Shown here: piece after piece, positions 1 through 27,930 of the stretch
Numbering within the stretch: the stretch's first letter is position 1
How the letters are laid out: every line of letters starts with the position of its first letter
Origin: Microbispora sp. NBC_01189
GTDB taxonomy: Bacteria > Actinomycetota > Actinomycetes > Streptosporangiales > Streptosporangiaceae
DNA length: 64,000 nt
Direction of reading: 5' to 3'
Assembly (NCBI RefSeq): GCF_036010665.1
Contig: NZ_CP108581.1
Span: 2,173,501 to 2,237,500, forward strand
Notes under the pieces: generated by a model
The model's input: only the letters and a program-made list of their open reading frames with translations
What the model was told of the DNA's origin: nothing
Database searches by the model: none
Position numbers and translations under genes: made by a program

Positions 1-3000
1 ACCCGTCCGGTACATCCGCTCACCAGACGCGAACGGACACGCCACGAACCGCTCAGAGGTTAATCCCGGCCGTTTCGCATACCCCCGCGCCAGCCCCGCA
101 CCCGCCAGATACAACTCCCCGGTCACCCCCGGCGGCACCGGCCGCAAGAAGTCGTCCAGGACATACGTCCGCGTGTTCTCGATCGGCCGCCCGATCGGCA
201 CCACACCCCCACCGGCCGACAACGGACCGCTCATCGCCGCGATCACCGTCGCCTCGGTCGGACCATAGGCATTGACGAACCGGCGGCCCACCGCCCACCG
301 ATCCACCAACGACGACGGACACACCTCACCCGCCACCGACACCGTGTGCACCGAGGGGGCCAGATCGTCCGCCGCCGCCAGCACCGACGGCGGCATCATC
401 ACATGCGTCACCCCGTAGGCGGCCGTCACCTCACCCAGCGACCCATACGGCGGCAACATCTCGCTGCCGGCCACCACCAGCGCACCACCCGACAACAAAG
501 CAGTGCAGAACTCCGCGAACGCCACATCGAAACTCAGCGAGGTGAACTGCAACACCCGCGCCCCAGCCCCCGCCCCCAACCGGCCGATATGCGCCGCCGC
601 CAGACTCCCGACCCCACGATGGGACACCACCACACCCTTCGGCGTCCCAGTCGACCCGGAGGTGTAGATCACATACGCCGGGTGGTCGAGGCGTAATGGC
701 GCCACCCGATCCGCATCCACCGGCGCCGTGTCCGGCAACCCCGACAAGTCCAGCAGGTCATAGACCAGATGCGGCACATCGGCGGCAGCAGCGGTCAGCG
801 CCGCCTCCGTGACCGTGGTGCACACCGTCAGCACCGGGGCGGCGTCACCCAGCATGAACGCGATCCGCGACGCCGGGTGCCGGGGATCTATCGGCAGGTA
901 GCCCGCACCCGCCTTCCCCACCCCCAACAGCACCGCGATCAGCTCCGGCGAGCGCTCCATCATCACGCCCACCAGATCTTCCGGGCCCACCCCCCGGCCG
1001 ATCAGCGCATGCGCCACCCGGTTCGCCGCCGCGTCCAACTCCGCATACGACCACGACCGACCCTGCCCGACCACCGCCACCGCGTCCGGCGTCCGCGCCA
1101 CCTGCGCCTCGAACAGACTCGGGAACGTCCCCTCCGCCACCCTGGCAGCGGTGTCATTCCACCCCCACACCACCGCACCCCGCTCGGACTCCTCCAGCAC
1201 CTCGACCTGGCTGAGCCGTACGGAAGGATCTTGCGCGACCTGCTCCAGCACCCGGATCAGGCGTTCGGCCAGCTTCTCGGCGGTCCGGTGATCGAACAGA
1301 TCGGCGGCGTAGAACAAGCCACCGCTGATGCCGGCCGGGCCGCCGTCGGCGTCGCGGTGCTCGGCCAGGTCCACCGACAGATCGAACCGCGCGCCGGGAG
1401 CACCGGGCGACGCGAGGCTCACGTCGAGCCCGGGCAGGTCCCACTGCCCCGGCGGCACGTTCTGCAGGGTCAGCATGACCTGGAAGAGCGGGTTCCGGGA
1501 CAGCGAGCGCGCCGGGTTGAGGTCCTCGACGAGCCGCTCGAACGGCACGTCCTGGTGGGTGTAGGCGGCCAGGTCGGTCCGGCGCACCCGGCCGAGCAAC
1601 TCGGTGAAGGACGGGTCGCCGGACAGGTCCGTACGGAGTACGAGGGTGTTGACGAAGAAGCCGATCAGGTCGTCGAGGGCGGCGTCGCCGCGTCCCGCCG
1701 TGACGGTGCCGATCGGGACGTCCGTCCCGGCGCCCATGCGGGACAGCAGCGCGGCCAGCGCGGCGTGGACGACCATGAACGTCGTGACCCGGCCGCGCTG
1801 GGCGACCTGCACCAGCCGGGCGTGCGTGGCGGGGTCCACCTCCAGCCGCAGGGAGCCGCCCTCGAAGGTGGGCGTGGCGGGGCGCGGGCGGTCCGTGGGC
1901 AGGGTGAGCTCCTGCGGCGCCCCGGCCAGGGCCTCGCGCCAGTAGCCGAGCTGGCGGCTGACCAGGCTGCCCGGATCATCCAGTTCGCCGAGCATCTCGC
2001 GCTGCCAGAGCGCGTAGTCGGCGTACTGGACGGGCAGCGGCCCCGGCTCCGGCGCCCGGCCGTTCTGACGGCGCGCGGCGTAGGCCGTGCGCAGGTCTCG
2101 CGCCAGCACGCCCATCGACCAGCCGTCCGCCGCGATGTGGTGGGCCACGATGAGCAGTACGTGCTCGTCCTGGCCCGTGACCAGGAGCCAGGCGCGCCAC
2201 GGCAGGTCCGTGCTCAGGTCGAAGCCCTGACCGGAGTACGCCGCGAGGACGTCGTCCACCCGGCCCTCGGGGACCTCGACGACGTGCAGGGCCGGGCGCG
2301 CGTCCGCGAGCACCCGCTGGTGCGGTACGCCCTCGACCTCCGGAAAGATCGTACGGAGGCTCTCGTGGCGGTCGGCGACGTCGCCGATCGCGGCCTCCAG
2401 CGCCGCCACGTCCAGGCGGCCGGACAGGCGCAGCGCCAGCGGCAGGTTGTATCCCGCGCCCTGGGCGGTTCCTTCGAGCCGGTTGAGGAACCACATCCGC
2501 TGCTGGGCGTACGACAGCGGCAGCGCCTCCGGGCGCGGCCGCGGCTCCGGGCTCGTCTGGGTGCCGCGGGTGAGCTCCTCGATCAGGCGGGCCACCCCGG
2601 CGACGGTGGGCGTGCCGAAGAGCTCGCCGATGCCGAGTTCGGCGTCGAGCACGGCCCGGATGCGGGCGATCAGCCGCATTCCGAGCAGCGAGTCACCGCC
2701 CAGGTCGAAGAACGAGGCGTCGGTGCTCACCCAGTCGAGGCCCAGCACCTCGCCGAACAGCGCGCACAACACCTCTTCGACAGGTGTGGCCGGGCCGCGA
2801 CCGGCGGCGGCGCCCGCGAAGTCGGGGGCGGGCAGCGCGGCCCGGTCGAGCTTGCCGTTGGCGGTGACCGGGAACGCGTCCAGCACCACCACCGCCGCCG
2901 GGACCATGTAGTCGGGCAGCCGGGCGGCCACGTGTTCCCGCAGCACAGCGACGTCCGGGCTCTGGCCGGCCGGGTTCTGGCCGGCCGGGACGACGTACGC

Positions 3001-5696
3001 GACCAGGCGCCTGTCACCGGGGTGGTCCTCACGGGTGACCACCACGGCCCGCGCCACCGACTCGTGGCTCGCGAGGACGGCCTCGATCTCGCCGGGCTCG
3101 ACGCGGAACCCGCGCACCTTGACCTGGTCGTCGGCCCTGCCCGCGAAGAGCAGTTCCCCGTCGGGGCTCCAGCGGGCCAGGTCGCCGGTGCGGTACATCC
3201 GGCCGCCGTCGTCGAACGGGCAGGCGACGAACCGCTCGCCGGTCAGCCCGGAGCGGCGCAGATATCCGCGCGCCAGCCCGGGACCCTGGACGTACACCTC
3301 GCCCGGGACCCCGGCGGGGACCGGACGCAGGAAGTCGTCCAGCACGAACACGCGGGTGTTGGCGATGGGCGCGCCGATCGGGGCCGTCCCGGCCGCCGCG
3401 AGGGGGCGGCTCATCGTGGCGCAGACGGTCGTCTCGGTCGGACCGTACGCGTTGATCATGCGGATCCGGTCCGCCCAGCGCTCGGTCAGCGACGGCGGGC
3501 ACGCCTCACCCGCCACCACCAGCGTCTCCACGCTGTCCGGAAGCTCGTCGACGGTCGCCAGCACCGACGGCGGAACCGTCAGGTGCGTCACCCCGAAGTC
3601 ATCCACCGCGTCCGCCAGCGACCCGGCCGGCGGCAGCCGGTCGGCCCCGGCCATCACCAGCGTCGCCCCTGACAGCAACGCCATGCACATCTCCGAGACC
3701 GCCGCGTCGAAGCTCACCGACGCGAGTTGCAGCACCCGGGACGAAGGCTCCACCGCGAACCGGTCGATCTGGGCCTCCGCCAGGTTCCCCAGGCCGCGGT
3801 GGGTCACCACCACACCCTTCGGCGTGCCGGTCGACCCGGAGGTGTAGATCACGTACGCGGGATGGTCGACCGCATGGCCGGGCACCGTCACCGGGGAGAC
3901 CGGACGGGCCTCAACCGACGCGGCCACCACCGGGTCGTCGATCACCACGCACGCGCGGGCACCACCGTCGAGCAGCCCCTCGGCCTCCCCCAGGACCGGC
4001 CGCACAGACCGGGTGCACAACACCAGCGCCGGGGCGGCGTCACCCAGCATGAACGCGATCCGCTGCGCCGGATACGCCGGATCCACCGGCACGAACCCCG
4101 CACCCGCCTTCGCCACCCCCAAAAGCACCGCGACCAGCTCCGGCGAGCGCTCCATCATCACGCCCACCAGATCCTCCGGACCCACCCCCCGGCCGATCAG
4201 CTCATGCGCGACCCGGTTCGCCGCCGCGTCCAACTCCGCGTACGACCACGACACCCCCGGCCCCGCCACCGCCACCACACCCGGCGACCGCTCCACCCGC
4301 GCCGCGAACAGCTCCGGCAAGGTACGGACCTCGACCGGCGTGGCGGTGTCGTTCCACTCGCCCAGCACGGCCCGCCGCTCGGCCTCGCCGAGCACCTCGA
4401 TCTGGCCCACCGGCACCGACGGATCGGCCGCCACCTGCTCCAGCACCCGCACGACCCGGCCGGCCACAGCCAGCGCCGCCTGCTCGTCGAGCAGCCCCGG
4501 CCGGTACTCCAGCCGCAGCTCCAGGTCCTCGGCCGGGTTCACGACCAGGCCGAGGGGATAGTTGGTCGCCTCCCTGGCGATGGTCTCGGTGACCCTCAGC
4601 CCACCGAGCGAGGAAGGGCCTCCCGGCTCGCCGGGGAAGTTCTCGAACGCCATGAGCGTGTCGAAGGTCGCGCCCGGACCGGCCAGCCGCTGGATCTCCG
4701 TCAGCCCGAGATGCTGGTGGTCCAGCAACGCCGACTGCCGCGCCTGCAGGTCGGTCAGCACGTCTCTCACCGGCCGGGCGGGGTCGAGCCGCACCAGCAC
4801 GGGAACGGTGTTGATGAACAGGCCCAGCATGTCCTCCATGCCGGGCAGCTCCGCCGGGCGGCCCGCGACCGTCGCCCCGAACACCACGTCACGGCGTCCC
4901 GCGAGCTGACCCACCACCAGCGCCCAGGCCGCCTGGACGACCGTGTTCACCGTCAGGCCACGCGTACGGGCGAGGTCGCCCACCGCCGCGGCGAGCTCGG
5001 CGCCGCCCCGGACGGACACCCGCTCGGACGCGGCGGTCAGCGCCTCGCCCGGCTCGCCGGGCCAGACCAGGGTCGGCTCGTCCACCCCCGCCAGCGCCCG
5101 CCGCCACGCCTCCCGCGCCGCGTCCTTGTCCTGCCTGCCCAGCCACGCCAGATAGTCCCGGTACGGCGTCACCGTGGGCAGCCCGCGGGTGCTGCCGCCG
5201 GCGGCGTACGCCGCCCACAGCTCGCGCAGCAGCACCTGCAGCGACCACCCGTCCAGGACGATGTGGTGCAGCGTGATCACCATCTGGTGCCGGCCGGGAC
5301 CCACCTTGAGCAGCATGATCCGCAGTAGCGGCGGCACCGCCGGGTCGAACCCACGGGCGCGTTCCTCACCGCCCAGGCGTTCGGCCTCCGCGAGCGCCTC
5401 CTCAACGGGCAGCCCGGAGAGGTCCTCCTCACCCCACGGCAGCGTCACCTCCCGCGCCACCACCTGCACCGGCCGCTCGGAACCCGCCAACTGCCGGAAC
5501 CCCGCCCGCAGGCTGGCATGCCGTGCGAGCAGCACCTGCCAGGACGCCCGCAGGATCTCGGCGTTCAGCGGGCCCTCAAGGCCGAGGACCAGCTGCTCGA
5601 CGTAGGAGGCGCCGGCGCCCTCGCCGTAGACCGCGTGGAACAGCAGACCCTCCTGCAGCGGCGACAGTGGCCAAATGTCCTCAACGCGCATCTGAC

Positions 5697-5700
<4 letters not shown>
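1..5700 (-). CDS. Non-ribosomal peptide synthetase, second subunit (C-A-T-C-A..., C-terminus outside window)
   Basis: This continues the assembly line of the upstream NRPS. Its ATG lies in an ATGA overlap with that gene's stop, so the two are translationally coupled. 1,900 residues are visible and the frame is open at the left edge. Domains in order: C (about 8-418, [11 protein letters not shown] and HHIVLDGW, the class that follows an E domain), A (about 448-951), T (GGDSL, Ser near 1002), C (about 1049-1484, [16 protein letters not shown]-donor class), and A (from about 1514, cut by the edge). Aligning to GrsA, the first A domain reads DASTVAAVCK, the well-known Tyr/beta-hydroxytyrosine code. 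The second reads DVAMSAAVIK, which I do not recognise. There is no E domain after the Tyr module, and the next C domain is of the matching L-donor type, so the prediction is internally consistent. The C-terminal modules and any thioesterase lie outside the window. Confidence 0.93.
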
Positions 5701-22427
<16,727 letters not shown>

Positions 22428-22468
22428 TCCCGAGGTGCCGGCGTGTGGCCGGGGTCCCGCTGCCCCTG

Positions 22469-24646
22469 CTAGGGGCGTCCCGGGGGCGGCCCTCCGTGGA
22501 ACGGCCCGGGCGGCCCTCCAGGTACGGGCCCGGCACCACCAGGACCGGGACCGGGACCACCAGGACCGGGACCGGGACCACCAGGACCGGGACCGGGACC
22601 GGGACCGCCGGGATAGGGACCGCCGGGATAGGGACCGGGACCGCCGGGATAGGGCCCGCCCATGGGCCGGGGGCCCGGGTGGGCGAAGTGACCGTCGTGG
22701 GGAGCCGCGCCGACCGGGAGCGGACCCGCGGCGAAGTCGTCCGCGGGAGCGGAGTCGCCGTTCGCGGACGACGGCCGGCCGGCGAACTGCGTGCGGTAGA
22801 GCTCGGCGTACATGCCGCCGCGCTCCAGCAGTTCCTCGTGGGTCCCGCTCTCCCTGACCTGTCCCTTGTCGATGACGAGGATCTGGTCGGCGTCCCTGAT
22901 CGTGGAGAGCCGGTGGGCGATGACGAGCGAGGTGCGCCCCGTCAACGCGGTCTTGAGCGCCCGCTGCAGGGCCGCCTCCGACTCGGAGTCGAGATGCGCG
23001 GTCGCCTCGTCCAGGACGACGATCGGCGGGGCCTTGAGCAGCAGCCGGGCCATCGCGATGCGCTGCTTCTCGCCGCCGGAAAGGCGGTAGCCGCGGTCGC
23101 CGACGACGGTGTCGAAGCCGTCCGGCAGGGAGGTGATCAGGGGCCAGATCTGGGCGGCCCGGCACGCCTCGACCAGTTCCTCCTCAGTGGCGCCCGGCTT
23201 GGCGTAGAGCAGGTTCTCCCTGATGGTCTGGTGGAAGAGGTGGGCGTCCTGCGTGACCATGCCGACGGTGTCGCGCAGCGAGTCGAGCGTCAGGTCGCGC
23301 AGGTCACGGCCACCGATCCGTACGCTGCCCTCGACCGGGTCGTACAGCCGCGGCACCAGGTGGGTGATGGTGGTCTTCCCGGCTCCGGACGGCCCCACGA
23401 GCGCGGTCAGCTTCCCGGCCGGCACGCGGAAGCTCAGCTCACGCAGCGTCCAGGCGTTGCCGACGCGTTCCACGGCGGGCAGCGCGATCGACTCAAGGGA
23501 GGCCAGCGAAACGTCGGCGGCGGCCGGGTAGCGGAAGGACACCCCGTCGAACTCGATGTCGGGAGCGGCCCCGGTGACGGGCAGGGGCGCCGCGTCCGGC
23601 TTCTCCGCGATGAGCGGCTTAAGGTCGAGCACCTCGAAGACGCGGTCGAAGCTGACCAGTGCCGTGAGAATGCTGCTCTGGGCGCTGGAGAGCTGGTTGA
23701 TCGGGCCGAACAGCCGGGTGAGCAGCGTCGCGAGCGCCACCAGCGTGCCGATCTGGAAGACGCCGTTGATCGCCAGGCCGCCGCCCAGGCCGTACACCAT
23801 CGCGGTGGCGAGGGCGCTCAGCAGGGTGATCGACAGAAAGAGGAGCTGGCCGTAGACGTACGTCCGGACGCCGATGTCGCGGACCCTGGCCGCCAGGCGG
23901 GAGAACGCGCGGGTCTCGGACTGGGGCGAGCCGTAGAGCTTGGCCAGCAGGGCGCCCGTGACGTTGAAGCGCTCGTTCATCAACGAGCCCATCTCGGCGT
24001 TGGTCTCCATCATCGTCCGGGTGAGCCGCTGCAGCCGGTTTCCGACGAGCTTGCCCGGCAGGACGAAGAACGGCAGCACGAGCAGGGAGATCAGCGTGAT
24101 CTGCCAGGACAGCGCGAACATCGTGATCATGACGAGCACGAGCGTCAGCCCGGCGGAGGCGACGGTGGACAGCAGCGACGTGACGGCCTGCTGCGCCCCG
24201 ATCACGTCGGTGTTCAGCCGGCTCACCAGTGCGCCGGTCTGCGCCCTGGTGAAGAACGCGAGCGGCTGCCGCTGCACATGGTCGAAGACCTGGGTGCGCA
24301 GGTCGTAGATGAGCCCCTCGCTGATCCGCGCGGAGTAGGCGGCGACGGCGTAGCCGAGCCCCGCCGACAGGACGGCCATGCCGGCCACGGCCAGCGAGGT
24401 CCGCACGACCACGGGCACGTCGTGCCTGAGGATGCCGTTGTCGATGACGGCCTTGAACAACAGGGGCGTCGCCACCGTGATTCCGGCGTTCACCACGGTG
24501 CAGCTGAAAAGTAAAATGATATGGCGAAGATATGGCCTGGTGTACGGCAGGATCCTTCTCGTGGTGCCCGGCTTGATCTGCTGCCTGGACACCGGCGAAT
24601 CGGGCCCCATTCCGCGTATCATCACCGGCCCCGGGCCGCCGATCAT
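22469..24646 (-). CDS. ABC exporter (fused membrane and ATPase domains) of the peptide cluster
   Basis: Type-IV-fold half-transporter exporter of 725 residues, probably exporting the NRPS product. This matches glycopeptide clusters, which carry one such transporter beside mbtH and the NRPS genes. The N-terminal half (about 40-340) is a six-helix membrane domain. The ATPase domain has Walker [10 protein letters not shown] (about 415), signature [10 protein letters not shown] (about 520) and Walker B VVLDEAT (about 543). The last 85 residues are an unusual Pro/Gly-rich tail built from repeated GPYPGG and GPGPG. The ATG is preceded by GGGGGA at 8 nt. The gene lies 35 nt after mbtH and 41 nt before the first NRPS, so the three are likely one transcript. 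Substrate is inferred from context only. Confidence 0.93.
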   Translation of the reverse strand: MIGGPGPVMIRGMGPDSPVSRQQIKPGTTRRILPYTRPYLRHIILLFSCTVVNAGITVATPLLFKAVIDNGILRHDVPVVVRTSLAVAGMAVLSAGLGYAVAAYSARISEGLIYDLRTQVFDHVQRQPLAFFTRAQTGALVSRLNTDVIGAQQAVTSLLSTVASAGLTLVLVMITMFALSWQITLISLLVLPFFVLPGKLVGNRLQRLTRTMMETNAEMGSLMNERFNVTGALLAKLYGSPQSETRAFSRLAARVRDIGVRTYVYGQLLFLSITLLSALATAMVYGLGGGLAINGVFQIGTLVALATLLTRLFGPINQLSSAQSSILTALVSFDRVFEVLDLKPLIAEKPDAAPLPVTGAAPDIEFDGVSFRYPAAADVSLASLESIALPAVERVGNAWTLRELSFRVPAGKLTALVGPSGAGKTTITHLVPRLYDPVEGSVRIGGRDLRDLTLDSLRDTVGMVTQDAHLFHQTIRENLLYAKPGATEEELVEACRAAQIWPLITSLPDGFDTVVGDRGYRLSGGEKQRIAMARLLLKAPPIVVLDEATAHLDSESEAALQRALKTALTGRTSLVIAHRLSTIRDADQILVIDKGQVRESGTHEELLERGGMYAELYRTQFAGRPSSANGDSAPADDFAAGPLPVGAAPHDGHFAHPGPRPMGGPYPGGPGPYPGGPYPGGPGPGPGPGGPGPGPGGPGPGPGGAGPVPGGPPGPFHGGPPPGRP
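22533..22665 (-). repeat. Short tandem repeats encoding the Pro/Gly tail of the ABC exporter
   Basis: Reiterated accggg, ccaccagg and ccgggatagg blocks encode GPG and GPYPGG repeats. They are in frame and low in complexity, so copy number may vary between strains. Confidence 0.8.
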
Positions 24647-24681
24647 CGAGGATGTCCCCCGTTTCCGCGGTCGCCCGCCAC

Positions 24682-24891
24682 CTACTGCCCCATCTGGTCG
24701 ATGAGGCTCTTCGGGCGCATGTCGGTCCAGTTCTCCTCGACGTAGTCGAGGCAGGCCTTACGGGTGTCCTCGCCGAACACGACCTTCCAGCCGGCCGGCA
24801 CGGTGGCGAACGCCGGCCAGAGCGAATGCTGCCCCTCGTCGTTCACCAGGACGTAGAAGGTGCCGTTTTCATCGTCGAAGGGATTGGCCAT
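24682..24891 (-). CDS. mbtH: MbtH-like NRPS chaperone
   Basis: Small protein of 69 residues that binds A domains and is needed for their folding or activity, especially Tyr and beta-hydroxytyrosine activating ones. The family signature is complete: [10 protein letters not shown], then PAGW, then [14 protein letters not shown] and SL. The ATG at 24891 gives MANPFDD and has GGAG five bases upstream. A GTG two codons earlier would overlap that ribosome site, so I reject it. It is the first gene of the exporter-NRPS transcript and lies directly downstream of two inverted repeats that look like control sites. Confidence 0.96.
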   Translation of the reverse strand: MANPFDDENGTFYVLVNDEGQHSLWPAFATVPAGWKVVFGEDTRKACLDYVEENWTDMRPKSLIDQMGQ

Positions 24892-24940
24892 GACCACTCC
24901 AATTAAAATTGTCCGCGGCTGACCGGGGTCACACTAATCC

Positions 24941-24964
24941 GGCCCTTGGGGACCGGCAAGGGCC
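24941..24964 (-). promoter_or_regulatory. Inverted repeat in the mbtH 5' region
   Basis: Perfect 8-bp inverted repeat (GGCCCTTG, 8-nt spacer, CAAGGGCC) about 50 nt ahead of the mbtH start. It could be an operator or an RNA hairpin. Nothing in the sequence decides between these. Confidence 0.5.
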
Positions 24965-24968
24965 ACCC

Positions 24969-24997
24969 GTCCAAGTGCGCGTTCCCCGCACTTGGAC
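24969..24997. promoter_or_regulatory. Probable StrR/Bbr-family activator site ahead of mbtH
   Basis: The sequence is GTCCAA, 17 nt, TTGGAC, with the inverted repeat in fact extending to 11 bp per arm (GTCCAAGTGCG). As I recall it, the published consensus for the balhimycin regulator Bbr is GTCCAR-N17-TTGGAC, which this matches fully including spacing. It lies in the divergent region between mbtH and the response-regulator gene, so it could act on either. By analogy with known glycopeptide clusters, the mbtH-exporter-NRPS direction is more likely. Confidence 0.75.
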
Positions 24998-25140
24998 GCC
25001 AATTCATCGGCGCCCGCCAATTGATTTACGGCCGTTAATAACGAGGAACGCGCGATGATACGCCGCGGAAACCGCCGCTGGACGATGATGGAGGAAGTTG
25101 TCAAGGTTGAAGTGGTCTGACAGAAAGCGGGGACGGACCG

Positions 25141-25806
25141 GTGCGAGTGCTGGTGGTGGAGGACGACGAGGAGATGGCGCAGACCGTGGCGGTCGGCCTG
25201 CGGCGCGCGTACATGGCGGTGGACATCGCGCTGGACGGCCCGAGCGGCCTGGAACGCGCGTTGTGCAACGACTACGACGTGATCGTGCTCGACCGTGACC
25301 TACCGGGACTGCACGGCGACGAGGTGTGCGCCAAGCTCGTCGAGGCGGGCTGCCGGAGCCGGGTGCTCATGCTCACGGCCGCCGCGACGACGGAGGACCT
25401 GGTCGACGGCCTCAACCGCGGAGCCGACGACTACCTGCCCAAGCCGTTCGACTTTCCCGCGCTGCTCGCCAGGATCGGGGCGCTGGCGCGGCGGTCGCAT
25501 CCGGCGGTGCCTCCGGTGATCCGCCACGGTGATCTCGTGCTGGACGCCGCCCGGCGCACCGTGACCAGGAGTGGCCGGGTGCTGGATCTGGCGCCGAAGG
25601 AGTTCGGCGTGCTGGAGCTGCTGCTGGTCTCCAGGGGCCGGGTCGTGTCGGCGGAGGAACTGCTCGAACGCGTCTGGGACGAGGCCGCCGACCCCTTCAC
25701 CAACGCGGTGAAGATCACGATCAGCCGGTTGCGCACGAAACTGGGCGACCCGCCCATCATCCAGACCGCGGCCAAGCGCGGCTACCAGATATCGGGAAGC
25801 CAATGA
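25141..25806 (+). CDS. OmpR/PhoB-family response regulator
   Basis: 221 residues. The receiver domain has the acidic pair ED near 7-9, phospho-acceptor Asp51 (VIVLDRDLPG), and Lys of LPKPF near 101. A C-terminal winged helix (about 130-218) binds DNA, with recognition-helix region NAVKITISRLRTKLG. The GTG start is preceded by AGCGGGGACGG. It is transcribed away from mbtH and its stop overlaps the start of the sensor kinase (ATGA), so the pair is an operon. Two-component pairs of this type are common in glycopeptide clusters, where some are VanR/VanS-like. No vanHAX genes are in this window, so the signal and targets are unknown. Confidence 0.93.
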   Translation: MRVLVVEDDEEMAQTVAVGLRRAYMAVDIALDGPSGLERALCNDYDVIVLDRDLPGLHGDEVCAKLVEAGCRSRVLMLTAAATTEDLVDGLNRGADDYLPKPFDFPALLARIGALARRSHPAVPPVIRHGDLVLDAARRTVTRSGRVLDLAPKEFGVLELLLVSRGRVVSAEELLERVWDEAADPFTNAVKITISRLRTKLGDPPIIQTAAKRGYQISGSQ

Positions 25807-27086
25807 ACGGAATCTCCGGATTCTCCAGGCGGGTGGCCCTGAGGCACCTGCCGCGCCGCACCGTCCGGCTGCGGCTGACGTTCCTGTACGGCGGCCTGTA
25901 CCTGGTCTCGGGGGCGGCGCTGCTGGCCGTCACCTACATCCTGGTGCACCACGCCGTGTCCAGTCAGGTCGTCTCGGGCCAGACGCTGCTGCCGCCGCAC
26001 GACGGCGGCGGCCTGCAGCCGGACGGCGTGCCGGGGCCGGGCCCGGGCAGCAACGAGGGCGCGGTCATGGACATGCTCCCGCCGGAGGCGGCCGAGGCGA
26101 TGGAACACCAGCGCTCGACCCTGCTCGACCAGTTGCTCGTCCAGTCGGGGATCGCGCTCGGGATCATGTCGCTGATCTCGCTCGCGCTCGGCTGGATCGT
26201 GGCCGGCCGCATCCTGCGCCCCCTGCGTACGATCACCGCGGCCGCCCGCGACATCTCGGCGACGAGCCTGAACCGGCGCCTGGCGCTCCAGGGCCCGAGC
26301 GACGAGCTCAAGGAGCTCGGCGACACCTTCGACGACCTGCTGGGCCGGCTGGAGGCGAGCTTCCTCGCGCAACGGCAGTTCGTCGCGAACGCCTCGCACG
26401 AGCTGCGGACGCCGCTGGCCCGGCAGCGCACGCTGGGCCAGGTCGCGTTGTCGGACCCCGAGGCGAGCGTCGACTCCCTGCGCGCCGCGCACGAGCGGAT
26501 CCTCGTGGCGGGCGCGCAGCAGGAGCGGCTGATCGAGGCGCTGCTCACGCTGACCCGCGGTCACGCGGGCATCGAGGTGCGCCAGCCGTTCGACCTGGGG
26601 CAGCTCACGCGGGAGGTGACCGGCGCGCGCGCCCAGGAGGCGGCGCTGCGGTCGGTGACGCTGCGGGTGCGGACCGAGCCGGCGACCGCCGCGGGCAACC
26701 GGAACCTGGCCGAGCGTCTCGTCGTCAACCTCGTCGACAACGCGATCAAGTACAACGCGGACGACGGCTGGGTGGACGTGTCGGTCCGCGTGATGGCCGG
26801 CCACGCGGTGCTCACCGTCGCCAACAGCGGGCCGGTCGTGCCGCCCGAGGCCGTCGAGCGCCTCTTCCAGCCGTTCCAGCGGCTCGGCACGGCGCGTACG
26901 GGCGGACGCCGGGACGGGCTCGGCCTGGGGCTGTCGATCGTGCAGGCCATCGCGGCGGCCCACGGCGCCCGCCTCACGACGGTCGCGCGGCCCGAGGGCG
27001 GCCTGATCACCACGGTCTCCTTCCCCGTCGTGACCCCGCACCACGCCCCGGACGGCAACGGCGCGACGCCGGTGCGGACCGGCTGA
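25803..27086 (+). CDS. Membrane sensor histidine kinase
   Basis: 427 residues and partner of the overlapping response regulator. There are two membrane segments (about 27-48 and 113-135). They flank a short, Pro/Gly-rich extracytoplasmic loop of roughly 65 residues, too small for a folded sensor domain. A HAMP-like segment follows, then the H box ASHELRTP with phospho-acceptor His near 199. The ATPase domain has the N box NLVDNAIKYN (about 308) and G box DGLGLGLSIV (about 373-382). The small loop suggests sensing in or at the membrane, as in cell-envelope stress kinases. That role is inferred. It converges on the alpha/beta hydrolase gene with only 25 nt between the stops. Confidence 0.92.
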   Translation: MNGISGFSRRVALRHLPRRTVRLRLTFLYGGLYLVSGAALLAVTYILVHHAVSSQVVSGQTLLPPHDGGGLQPDGVPGPGPGSNEGAVMDMLPPEAAEAMEHQRSTLLDQLLVQSGIALGIMSLISLALGWIVAGRILRPLRTITAAARDISATSLNRRLALQGPSDELKELGDTFDDLLGRLEASFLAQRQFVANASHELRTPLARQRTLGQVALSDPEASVDSLRAAHERILVAGAQQERLIEALLTLTRGHAGIEVRQPFDLGQLTREVTGARAQEAALRSVTLRVRTEPATAAGNRNLAERLVVNLVDNAIKYNADDGWVDVSVRVMAGHAVLTVANSGPVVPPEAVERLFQPFQRLGTARTGGRRDGLGLGLSIVQAIAAAHGARLTTVARPEGGLITTVSFPVVTPHHAPDGNGATPVRTG

Positions 27087-27111
27087 GACGACAGGCCGCG
27101 TACGGCACTCG

Positions 27112-27915
27112 CTAACCGCGGCCGAAGAACTCGATGATCGCGGCGTTCACCTCGCGGGGCCGCTCCAGATATCCGTAGTGCCCGCAGCCGGGGATCTCCA
27201 GGTGGAGTGCGCCCGGGATCGCCTCGGCCACCTCCCGGGTCAGCCGCGGCCGGATGATCAGATCGTCGGCGAAGCCGATGACCAGGCAGGGGCAGTCGAT
27301 GTCCCGGTAGGCCGGCAGCCGGTTGGGGATCACCTGAAGGGTGAGCTGCCCGCGCACGGCCGCGCGGTCCACCGCCGACATCTCGAACACGTCGAGCCAG
27401 TCCCTGATCTGCTCCTCGTCGCTGAGCGTGCGCGGCGACAGGTTCGACACGGCCTGGAGGTAGGCGCCGAAGCGCGGCGGCAGGACCGTCCCGCTGTCGC
27501 AGAGCTCGAGCTCGGCGGCCGTCATCGCGGCCACGAACGCGTCGGTCCGGCCGCAGGAGGCCATCAGGACGGCCTGCCGTACGAGGCCGGGCCGGGCCAG
27601 GAGCAGCTCCTGGACGATGATCGCGCCCAGGGAGAAGCCCACGACCCGGCACGGTCCCAGTTCGAGGTGCTCGATGAGGCCGGCGACGTCGGCGGCCATG
27701 TCGTCGAGGGTGAAGCCGCCGGGGCACAGGTCGCTCGGCGGAACGCCCCGGTTGTCGACGGTGACGACGCGATGGCCGGCCGCCTTCAGCGCGGGCACCT
27801 GGTGCGTCCGCCAGATCCGGCCGGGCGCCCCGGTGCCCGTGACCAGGACGACCGGGTCTCCGGAGCCGTAGTCGTCGTAACCCAGGGTGATCCCGTTGAC
27901 CCGCGCGACCGGCAT
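27112..27915 (-). CDS. Alpha/beta hydrolase, Bhp-like (beta-hydroxytyrosine thioesterase candidate)
   Basis: 267-residue alpha/beta hydrolase with nucleophile Ser95 in GFSLG, acid near Asp216 (GFADDL) and His near 245 (GCGHYG), so the triad is complete. It is last in the dpgA-dpgB-dpgC-halogenase transcript, 15 nt after the halogenase. Glycopeptide clusters contain a similar hydrolase (Bhp in balhimycin) thought to release beta-hydroxytyrosine from a dedicated carrier. The Tyr-coding A domain in the second NRPS makes that role sensible. The partner carrier protein and P450 are not in the window, so the assignment rests on family and context. A general esterase remains possible. Confidence 0.8.
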   Translation of the reverse strand: MPVARVNGITLGYDDYGSGDPVVLVTGTGAPGRIWRTHQVPALKAAGHRVVTVDNRGVPPSDLCPGGFTLDDMAADVAGLIEHLELGPCRVVGFSLGAIIVQELLLARPGLVRQAVLMASCGRTDAFVAAMTAAELELCDSGTVLPPRFGAYLQAVSNLSPRTLSDEEQIRDWLDVFEMSAVDRAAVRGQLTLQVIPNRLPAYRDIDCPCLVIGFADDLIIRPRLTREVAEAIPGALHLEIPGCGHYGYLERPREVNAAIIEFFGRG

Positions 27916-27930
27916 CGTCTTCCCTCCCGC

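Noticed and set aside
22428-23165. Upstream extension of the first NRPS reading frame by 246 codons
   Set aside because: It overlaps the exporter gene in another frame and encodes an Arg/Ser-rich sequence. The NRPS-like sequence begins near the ATG at 22427.
25141-27086. Calling the two-component system VanR/VanS
   Set aside because: The family is right but no vanHAX or other resistance genes are present, and the sensor loop gives no diagnostic feature.
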